From Parelaphostrongylus tenuis (taxonomy: Eukaryota > Nematoda > Chromadorea > Rhabditida > Metastrongylidae), in NCBI GenBank assembly GCA_019055375.1, contig JAHQIW010005918.1, positions 173,102-237,101 on the forward strand: 64,000 nucleotides of DNA, in the 5' to 3' direction. The notes beneath the pieces are model-generated. The model made no database searches. It was given only the letters and a program-made list of their open reading frames with translations, and was not told the DNA's origin. Both the position numbers and the translations under genes were made by a program. Shown here in pieces: positions 55,607 through 64,000 of the stretch. How positions within the stretch are numbered: position 1 is the first letter of the stretch; every line of letters starts with the position of its first letter.

Positions 55607-57645
55607 AAGCCCGCTTTTCATTAGTGGGAAAATAGGCAAGTTTATCTGAATCTTATAGTTTGGCGATAAATAAGACCGAAAGTAAACAGTGGACGATTTA
55701 GGGCAATGAGAGGAGTTCTGAAACACTATTGTGATATTCTTCGGGTACACCTGCAAAACGGATTAAAAATAGCGTCAATTCAATCTACATATTGAGCAAG
55801 TTTTTGTCATTCATGGACGATTTTTGTGCCTTGATTTTCATCATGTAGGATGATGGAAGAGAGAGCTGAAAACAGTTCTTACAAGAACTGCTTTCTCATT
55901 GTTGTGACATATTCATAAGAAGGGAATGATTACAGCATGCATGAATGTGCACCGCAGATGTTTTCCATTACATATGATCCTAACTCGTTGGATTGATGAT
56001 GACCTTCATCAATAAATTTCTCTCAAGTAAGAGAAAGGAGGAATAGACCATCGATTGATTCGTAGGAAGTTTATTCATCATTTATTAGGTCTGCTAACAA
56101 CTATTTGATTTGAAGTGGGTGAAAATTTTTATTGAGTGTATTTTTAACTGAAACTAGACAGAAATACTCATCGCACAAGATCTTCCATTTAGATATCCAA
56201 TGGATGCTCTTGGCTTTATTAAAGAAACCAACATCATATTTAATGATTTGGTAAAGAGATCAGTGACTGCAGACGAAGTAGCTGTATCCTTGCTAATTTC
56301 CAAACTCAGATTTTTCAAATTCCTATGTCACTGATCCTGCAAAGAAGTCCGCCACTCAAACCTTTGCTTCAAAATCATTAATTTCTTCTAAAAAGCAATA
56401 GAAGATCTACTTAAGGTCACTGAAGTATTTAGAGAAAGTCAGTGACAATAACTAATATGACGTCAGCAAAATCGCAATGAGAGCTCTCGAAAAGTAATGT
56501 GTAACATGAAAAGCGAAGCATAAAAAGCTTCAAAACTAGCGATTCCTCCCGTGCCGGGTGATTCTAGATTCATTACTAGAATCATTCACTAAAAAGCAGC
56601 GTCTTATATTGTTCTTATGAGTAACTAAATCAGGGGTTACCACAATCTGAATAATTTCGTATAGGCAAAAAACTGATCTGGATGGAGACCATTAGCGCTA
56701 CCGCGCCGCCGCCTCAGCTGCATATCTGCTTCACTGGTTCGTCGTGGACAATCGTCGTTGCTGTCTTACGGTATCGACTCATTCAAAATTCATACAGTAT
56801 ACTAGAGATCTAGAGAGAAGTCTGACGATGAAATAAACCCCCCACCGCCATTAGCGGCTGCGCAAAGTCGTACATCACCGATTATTTAAATGACTGAAAT
56901 TTGGAAATTTATAGTGGGACATGATTGTCATCGACTTAACAAAGAAGTATCACAACGTCTGCCATGCCTAACAGGGGTAAACGAGAACAGAAATGTCGAA
57001 AGGCCACCGAGATAAGCAGTGGTCTCACATTTCTGCGGTAATATCTATTCTACAAAGTTTATACACAATTTTGTAGCTGTAAGATGCATTTCATACTCTC
57101 TCAAAAGAAGCTTTTTTTACCTCCGCGAAAAAATTTCTCCTCCCTTTCTGGTTTTGAGATGGTCATATCATTGAGTTCATAGCTCACTGCAGTAATCAGC
57201 CGGTGACCGTGTCAGAGTTTGCAGCCTTGGAAATGCGCTTACTTCGAAACGGCAGCGATTTTTGACATAGATTTTCTTATAGTTGGAAAGCTCTAGGATT
57301 GAGATGTTAGGCTGCTTATTAAACTTGATCACTCAGCTGGTGGAGATGAACCTTCACCGTACATTGTTTTTCGGCTCCAAAGTTGCTCACAGTGAAGATA
57401 TATTGCCGTTATTAGTGTTAGTGTCATTGGTAACTACAGAAATGCTATGTTAAGTTCCTATTATCTGCATTCAACAGGTCACATTATTCAGATAAAAGTC
57501 TTCAATGGGACGTGACATAACGCGAGCGCCAAGGACACTCACACTAATGCCATGTCAAATGAAAAATCTTGGTTCTATTGTTCAGTCATATGATAAAATT
57601 GTTTTGATTATAGTGAAACCTACCATAAGCGGGATTTATCACTAA
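55607..57645. other. Unassigned DNA
   Basis: Two kilobases without a recognisable gene or repeat. Confidence 0.3.
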
Positions 57646-57649
57646 AAAA

Positions 57650-57757
57650 TCTTGTCAATTACCTCAAAGTGAGCCTTAGGCGCGGAACCAATATATTGAC
57701 CACGTGTGTGTCGGACAGCAACTCTAACCGTTGCTCCACACGCTCTCCTATTAAAAA
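57650..57757 (-). repeat. S1-related tRNA-like head
   Basis: On the minus strand GAGCGTGTGGAGCAACGGTTAGAG..GTGGTCAAT parallels the S1 head (GAGCGCATGTGGCGCAGTGGTTAGAG..GAGGTCAAT). The B box is worn. The SINE body is not recognised. Confidence 0.5.
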
Positions 57758-58077
57758 CTTTTATCGAGTTTTGAAAGTTCTTATGAAAATGTGGCGAGCT
57801 TAGTGAAATCACTACTAAGTATATGAAATACACACACCGTTGTAGTCACAGGATTAGCATCCATTCTGTCCTTTTCTTAGTTAAAACTTGCACGAAGTTG
57901 GTACTTCTTTTTCTTATAACTTGATGGCTTTCAACGGCAACGGAATCCTCAGAGCCTTATTTATAGTTATATGAGAGAGGTCACCGATGTTGTGTGACAC
58001 GCTTCAAAAAATGTGAGAACTGTAGAAAACTGCCAACTTTTCCAAAAATTTAGTAGACCTAACGGCTTAAAAGATGT

Positions 58078-58412
58078 TATTTCCTCATCAGATTACATCG
58101 TTTTGAGCGGGTCTGTAAGAAAAAATCGGCCTAAAGGAAGGTGTGATTCATTGCTAAACCCACAAGCTCGACTACCGGTCGCCACAGTGTCAGGTAATTC
58201 CATCATCTGACTTGCGGTGAATTTTTACTCGGCGTCGATTCCATTATAGAGGATTTAGCTTGAGGGGACCGGCGGGTGTGCTACTGATGAGTTTTGATAG
58301 GACGAAGCAGGCGCCCGCATAACACCAGACTACAGCGCAAAACATATATCCTTATCAGATTAAATCGTTTTGAGTGGGTCTATAAAAAAGTGGTCGAAAG
58401 GAAGGTTCAGGA
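58078..58412. repeat. Pair of 65-bp direct repeats
   Basis: The segment at 58088-58144 (ATCAGATTACATCGTTTTGAGYGGGTCT..) recurs at about 58356-58412 with a few changes, 268 bp apart. It lies directly upstream of the mariner relic. Origin unknown. Confidence 0.7.
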
Positions 58413-58499
58413 GTATCTGAAAAGTATTAAAGTCGTGAGCGCTCGACAGTGGATGCCGCTAAAATGATGGACTGTAAAAGAAGTCCTATTCTGGGGAGT

Positions 58500-59075
58500 C
58501 TTGTCGCATTGTATGTTGCAACGTGAACTTGAATCTCCGATGATAACCAGCGACAATCGGTTCAGTGATTTCATGGCGATGAGGCTTCGCAGCGTATCGC
58601 CAAGAAGAAATTACACCAAAAGAATGTCATGCTGAGCGTCTCATGGTCTGCTGCTGATTTATCTATCACGGTCTCCTGAATCCGATGTGAAACGACTACG
58701 TCAAGGAAGTCCGTCCATCAATCAAAAGACACTCACTTGGAACTTGATCGGCTGCGCGCTTCATAGATCAACAGAAAGAAATCACCCCGTCTACATGATA
58801 ATAATCACACATTATTCGGTCTACTTTGCATCCGTTGAACCAGGTGAGCTGTAAAACTCTGCCTCATCCACTATACACATCAGTCCTTTTGCCTGCCAAC
58901 TTTGACTTCAAAAATCTCGATAACTTATTGCGAGTGAGATACTTCACAAACCAAATCGAATGCGAAAACGTCTTCACTGGTTTATCATCTTCCAAACTCC
59001 AAAATTTTTTGACAAGTGTATAGATGGACTTTTCTTGTAGGTAAAAACCTGTAGATTCCAATGGCCTTTATTTCG
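58500..59075 (+). pseudogene. Mariner-type transposase, degraded C-terminal half
   Basis: Blocks in order: DDNQRQSVQ (58539-58565), DEASQRIAKKKLHQKNVML and SVSWSA (about 58580-58656), a worn INRKK..LHDN block (about 58767-58800), then LPHPLYTS (about 58859-58882), FDFKNLDNLL and RYFTNQIECENVFTGL (about 58905-58985), and VDSNGLYF-like residues near 59050-59075. These follow the mariner order (WW motif, NRK..HDNARPH, LPHPPYSPDL, D34D region, C-terminal FxNQ..AxxAF). Several stops and frameshifts are present and the second catalytic Asp context is degraded. Confidence 0.75.
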
Positions 59076-59970
59076 GCTGGAGAAATGTGTTCTTCATCTT
59101 CATTATCTGGGTTTGTCACTCCAAAAAAAAAAAGTTCAACAATTGGCGTTGATCCTTAATAAACGCCTCATAACAAAGGCATTTGAAATTCTACGCGTAC
59201 TATCGTTTCACACATGAAAGTAAGCACTAAAAGAAAAGTCACAAACGCATTCCTTAGGTTTTCCGCCTTCAAAACTATTTTTACTAAAGGTTTTTTTTAA
59301 TGTGGATAATTCCGTCGCCGCGCATGTGATAACTAAAGTACGAGGTGCAGATGTTCGTTCGAACCCCATTATTAAAATGAATTCATGCATTTAATCGGAA
59401 TCCGATTAATAGAACTAGGGCCACATTTTCGCACTACTGGTTTGGAATATCGTCGGCGGAAGCAGTTCATTCACCGGGCGGCATTGATGTAAGCAGCATG
59501 CAGTGTGTGATGAGCTTGACTTTTCATGCATTACAAAGTGTTGTCAAGGTTTACTGACATTCCTGAATGTTGAATTGATCGATTATGAGCATTATCACCT
59601 ACCGGCACTTCGAAATTACAAGTCGTTTAGGTATGACTGATCGGGTGGGAAAATGATCAGAGAGCTAACATCAAAACTAAAATAAAGCCATGTACAGGTT
59701 CACTAATTCCTCATTGTCGCATTCGAATGTGAGGGACCGAACAGTGTGCCCTTGCAAGAGACAGGTTTTACCTTTTATGCTTCAACTTGTAATATGTGAA
59801 AAAAGATGTAGTTTAAGAAAAATGAAACAAAATCTACAATGGTGAGTGATAGGAAGTAACGCATTTTCTTCTTATGCATTTTTCAGAAATAATGCGTTTT
59901 ATTGAACGATTACACCCTTCATTCAATTTGCATAAGTGTATAGAACTGTTCAGAAGATAATGCTCTAATA
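59076..59970. other. Unassigned DNA
   Basis: Near 59318-59380 a GCGCATGTGATAACTAAAG..GTTCGTTCGAACCCC arrangement vaguely resembles a tRNA-like head but is too poor to call. No mariner terminal repeat found. Confidence 0.3.
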
Positions 59971-59974
59971 TGTC

Positions 59975-60270
59975 GAATTTACAGTATTTTCACTGCTTTT
60001 TTCGCAGTGTTATTATGTTCTTATATAACTTAGAGAATTGAGTGGTGAATAAAACAACGGCCTCAGGCGGGAATCGAACCCACGTTTCATCCTATCCGGG
60101 GACGAATTAATTCCTGTATTCCTGTAATTTCGAAGTATTAGTAATTAGAATAGCTATCAGCTCAACTGGGTTTATAAAGCGAAATCGCATACCCGATCAA
60201 ACTTGTCAAAGGGTTGGTGGCTGATAGCTAACATTGAGATGTTGAAGAATGAGTGGTTTGGGCAAATGAG
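59975..60270. repeat. Composite repeat R3, copy b
   Basis: The left part (59980-60060) matches the 85-bp unit of R3-a. It is followed by CCTCAGGCGGGAATCGAACCCAC (60061-60083), the reverse of a tRNA-like T arm with B box. The right part (60134-60270) is the reverse complement of 34893-35040. The relative orientation of the parts differs between the two copies. Confidence 0.7.
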
Positions 60271-60284
60271 CTCTAATATGTCCT

Positions 60285-60480
60285 TATAATTTTGGCCTTA
60301 CAATCATTTTTGAGCCATGCATGTCTTTATAAATTATATTTGAGCCAACACGGCATGTGGTTCGTTGAAGGCTCTTGTACAGCCCGATAGACTGTGTTGC
60401 GGTCCTCGCAGCATCGTCAGTCGGGCAGACACTTCGTCCTCAGCCAGTTCTTCTCGGGAGCTCCTGCATCCCCCTATGAA
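60285..60480 (-). repeat. Hammerhead-bearing repeat H1, worn copy
   Basis: GAGCCAACACGGCATGTGG..GGCTCTTGTACAGCCCGATAG (60342-60390) matches the left arm flank of the inverted pair at 49783. It contains the motif at 60382-60426. Confidence 0.6.
60382..60426 (-). ncRNA. Degraded hammerhead motif (H1f) with perfect stem I
   Basis: On the minus strand: GCCCGA-CTGACGA-(13 nt)-GCAA-CACAGTCTA-TCGGGC. Stem I (GCCCGA/TCGGGC) has six Watson-Crick pairs. The GAAA box is GCAA and stem II is mismatched, so it is probably inactive. Confidence 0.5.
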
Positions 60481-61789
60481 GAGGTAGGCGACGACGAACG
60501 ATACGACGAACGGTACAATACGACGAATGATCTTGTGATTTTTCGCTTAACGGCGAATGTGTAAATCGTTGTCGTTGCTACACTAACAACTACGTTTAGG
60601 ATCGCCATAGGGGGGACTTGTAGGGAATAGCTAAGTCCACGCATTCGTAGGGTATGGATTTGACTAAAGACGAAGCAGGGACCTATATGGCCGCCCTAAA
60701 AAAACTCACTGTAGCACAATAGTTATCGAGGACGCCGTCCCGAAATTCCACCCGTGCTCGATCGATTCCAGAGCCTCCTGATTTGTGACCAGGGGGTCCA
60801 GCCCACCCATACCTTGCTTGATCTGAGTCCCACTCCTTACTGTTTAACACGTTTTTACGAACATTTGAAAATTTTTTCAGTCCGTCATGTAGGGGGTCGA
60901 TTCAGATTGGGCTTGAAGAAAGCGGACTCTCGGACTCCTACAATTAGGAAATACTTACAAGCCTTAATAGTTAGACTGCATCAAGTGAGTTAAGCTATTA
61001 AGCAGCTGTCCTACTTACTGTATTCAGTACATAAAGTACATCAAGAACGCGTAGTGTCCAAACCTGTAACAAATGACGATCTGTTACCTACAATGCAAAA
61101 ATCATGCTTATGCTTGCTCATATGAGATTTTGCAGTAGGTGAAACCATAATATAATGCGACTCGGTAGAAGAAATATCTCTTACATCTGCTGTTAGAACA
61201 AATGCAAGATCCCTCTATTGATTTCAAGCAAGAATCTGATCTAGTAGTATCCATGATCACCTGTCCCATCTGGAGCGCAACTTGAGTCTCTCAGATGGAC
61301 AAACGAGAGAAGACACATGCGCTTCGATGTGGAATCAGAGCTTAAGACTTACCCCAGAGAGGCTTCGTTCTCATAGGACACCTCAATTAAAGCTAGTTGC
61401 TCAAGTGTGTTGAGCAATCTGTTCCTTGGTTACAACTGTGAATCCGGTCATAACATGGTGCATGAATAGAAGAGCAAGTGAGCTGTCCGCAGGCCGTGCA
61501 ACTTTGGGGTACATGGTGGTGTCCGCGTGTTACTATATCCACAAGGGTTAGTGTATTTGTGGTTTGACTAAACGACACATGCACATCACCTTCTCATTGA
61601 GGATGGCTTTTTGACTATCTGTTTCTGCATTATAACAGGAATGTTGAAAAGCAAAATTGCTGTGCTATTCATGTAAATGGGGAATTTTTGGTCGAAATGG
61701 AAGAAAACATCCGAAATTTTCTAATGACAGCTTTTGAGATAAAGATCACATATTAGGTGAGTCTCCTCCTGCTTTCCTGTTTGAACTAA
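60481..61789. other. Unassigned DNA, possibly LINE 5' flank
   Basis: Imperfect ACGACGAACG units near 60491-60530. Frame 60754-60993 (+, 79 codons) is less A+T-rich but unassigned. It may be the worn 5' part of the RTE that follows. Confidence 0.3.
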
Positions 61790-63660
61790 CTTTTTTGGAG
61801 CAGCCGTGTGGCTCGGTCCATAGTTGATGGAGAACCATAACTACAACTCGTATCGGACGATTACGGTCAAGCGATGTGGTTTCTATGCCCCGATGGACCT
61901 ATATGTCATTGACCTTTATTCTTTAATAAAACTCTCAGACTTTTTTTCTATGCTATATCACTGACAAGATTCTTGGCGGTCACCAACGCGTACACATAGT
62001 CTTAATTGCGGTATCACATCAAGGCTATGACGGAGATGAAGTCGAAGCGTTCTATATGGACCTCGAAAAATTCTTCAGAGAAGATCATACATTCTTCAAG
62101 GTCATTGTCGGAGATTTTTAACGCAAAAATTGGACCTAGAAGAACGTCTGAAGAACGTCACATAGGGACCCAAGGACTAGAATGGAATGAACAGGGTGAG
62201 AGGCTCTCCGAGTTTATCATGACGACCCAAACCATCCATGGTAACTCGCAATTCCAAAAGCCTCTTTCTCAGCGATGGACGTGGGAGAGTCCCAATGGAG
62301 AGTACCATAACGAGATAGATCACATCATAGTAAATCAGAGGTTTTGCGTGACCGACGTCGCTGTTGTTCCCAAGTTCTACACGGTATCAGACCAATCGCC
62401 TCCTTGGCGCAACGCTCCGTTTTTCCAAGAGAGGAGAGAAAGCCGCTAAATTCAAGCAACGAAATCCCAGAACTACCATAAACTGGAATTATACTCAAAT
62501 CATTAGTCGGCTCTTGGAAAGATACCGTTGTCGACAACATCGACGAAGAATACGATCGACTCCTTGAATATCTTCACGTTAGCGCTATAAAAGTCCGAGA
62601 GTCCTAAGGTCACGAAGAGACGGTTGTCACCGCAGAGACACTCGAGCTAATACGTCAACGTGGAATCGCACGAGCTGCAGGCGACAGGTAAACCTTACGT
62701 CCGAACTTGCGTTACGCTGCAGAGAAGCGATAAAAGAAGACCTCAAGGAGAGAAGAGCAGCAGTTATGGCAGAAGCTGGGGAAGAGCATTTGCAAAGCCC
62801 AGCGAGGCTTCGCCAACTATAAGACCAAGATGATTGCACTCCGATACCCTGAAGGGACACTTACAGCTTCGAGAAGGGCTATGGAGAAAAACATCCACCA
62901 ATACTACTCGGATCTCTTCGCTAGCCATGTCCTCTTACTGTCATATAAATTGAAAGAGGACGAAGTATGTCGTTCCACCGTTCCTCCCTTCCGAAATTCC
63001 GACATGCTATATCGTCGGTGAAGAACAGAACAACACCCGGTCCAAACAGGATTAGACCAGAAACATCTGAAGAATCTACCGCCAGTTCTCATCAACACCC
63101 TGGCTCGGTTCTTCACTCGCTACCTGTCAGAATGCAAGGTCCCTGTTCAATAGATAACCAGCAAGACCCATATTGTTGTTCAAAAAGGGAGACCTTCACG
63201 ACATAGGCAATTATCGTCCAATCTGCTTGCTGTCCGTTGTCTATAAACTCTTTACTCGAGTCATCCTAAACAGGATTGACAGAACACTGGACGAAGGACA
63301 GCCATGCGAACAAGCAGGGTTCCGAAAAGGATTTAGTACCATGGACCACATCCACTACGATTACAAGACTCATTGAAGTTTCACAAGAGTACAAACAACC
63401 ACTTGGTCTCACTTTCATCGATCTGAAGAAAGCCTTTGATTCAGTGGAAGCAGAAGCGGTTATAGAGGCTCTAGATAACCAGGGCGTCCCTACTCGGTGC
63501 TTAATGATCCTTCATGAGCTTTATAAAGACTTCACGACCAAAATATCTCCATTCTACAAACAATATATCACCATTGACGTAAAAAGAGGGGTTCGACAAG
63601 AAACCATTCACATTTTTCGGTATTTACAAATGACGCTATTATTGGAGTCTACATAACCTT
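61790..63660 (+). pseudogene. RTE-type LINE, endonuclease and reverse transcriptase, multiply frameshifted
   Basis: Endonuclease blocks: TTRIGRLR (about 61848-61872), EVEAFYMDLEKFFREDH (about 62039-62089), NAKIGPRRTSEE (62121-62156), [44 protein letters not shown] and FYTVSDQ (the usual SDH is altered). Linker: AAKFKQRNPRTTINW, DNIDEEYDRLLEYLHVSA, LELIRQRGIARAAG, FANYKTKM and [74 protein letters not shown], then LTFIDLKKAFDSV with the motif A aspartate (about 63408-63446), then VKRGVRQ. At least six frame changes and internal stops are present. It ends before the second RT active-site box, so the 3' third is missing. Confidence 0.9.
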
Positions 63661-63724
63661 AAAAGTACATTAAATTAGCTAATGAGCTATTCATCTAGTG
63701 AGCATATTACAATAGGTCTCAAGA

Positions 63725-63862
63725 ATTTCAAATAGAGGAGTGGTGAACAACAAGAGGTCGACTTGTGTAGATCACCACTATGAGCGAAATCAGGTTGGAC
63801 TTTGGCCCCTATGTCTGAAAGACAATGTCAGTAACTGCTGAGCTAAATCACCACCTACGATT
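63725..63862 (-). repeat. Possible tRNA-derived SINE (S3)
   Basis: On the minus strand GGTGATTTAGCTCAGCAGTTA gives a good A box (TTAGCTCAGCAG). A weak B box (GGCCAAAGTCC) follows at about 40 bases. Only one copy is seen in this window. Confidence 0.4.
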
Positions 63863-64000
63863 TGCCTATCTAACAGAGTTCCCTACTTTCTGCTTTCCGC
63901 TTATACATCTCTTTATGCTAAGTGAGCCAGGAACCAGTTGCAGTGAATTGATACAGATCATGTATAAAAAATGAATTAGGACACGTAGCTCGAAGCAATC

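Noticed and set aside
59318..59380. Possible tRNA-like head with GTTCGAACC
   Set aside because: B-box-like word present but no A box at the right spacing and no second copy.
1..64000. Spliced leader RNA, 5S rRNA, CRISPR array or canonical tRNA gene
   Set aside because: None was found by eye. The only full cloverleaves are the two arms of the palindrome at 19.9-20.1 kb.

Overview
The window is A+T-rich eukaryotic DNA with no intact host gene that I can recognise. The organism is probably a clade V (strongylid, hookworm-like) nematode. I infer this from RTE-type reverse transcriptase fragments, Penelope-like (PLE) fragments with a GIY-YIG domain, mariner remnants and many short tRNA-derived repeats, a mix I associate with hookworm assemblies. 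Species cannot be settled by eye. No spliced leader gene, rDNA, CRISPR array or bacterial-type operon is present.

Layout. 0.9-3.1 kb: a hammerhead-bearing repeat, a fragment of a large unknown repeat (R1) and an RTE 3' piece. 3.9-11.1 kb: two diverged R1 copies of about 2.45 kb, the second interrupted by two SINE-like insertions and an AT microsatellite. 11.5-13.2 kb: tRNA-like palindromic repeats and a cluster of hammerhead-like relics. 13.5-19.5 kb: a SINE with a 13-bp target duplication, three RTE 3' fragments on the minus strand, and two hammerhead repeats in tandem. 19.8-20.2 kb: a near-perfect palindrome whose arms each fold as a tRNA-Cys(GCA)-like cloverleaf. 20-45 kb: mostly unannotatable DNA with scattered SINEs, palindrome halves and hammerhead-like motifs. 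45.4-53.3 kb: two degraded PLE copies, each ending in a hammerhead-like motif, and an inverted pair of hammerhead repeats. 54-63.9 kb: microsatellite, further SINEs, a mariner relic, and a frameshifted 1.9-kb RTE endonuclease/reverse transcriptase.

The most notable signal is a set of hammerhead self-cleaving ribozyme motifs with almost no stem III. One group (family H1) keeps the core, a 4-bp stem II with compensatory changes between copies, and a 6-bp stem I. Stem III is three pairs with no loop, which implies cleavage as dimers. H1 copies occur in tandem (about 322 bp apart) and as an inverted pair, resembling metazoan retrozymes. A second group (H2, CTGANGA-A variants ending GCCGAAACGT) lies directly downstream of PLE coding remnants. 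The second notable signal is a dispersed palindromic element built from two head-to-head tRNA-like units.

How the parts relate: LINE (RTE) machinery probably mobilised the SINEs, as target duplications and 5' truncation suggest. PLEs carry the H2 ribozymes, and H1 repeats may be non-autonomous relatives. All coding copies seen are broken.
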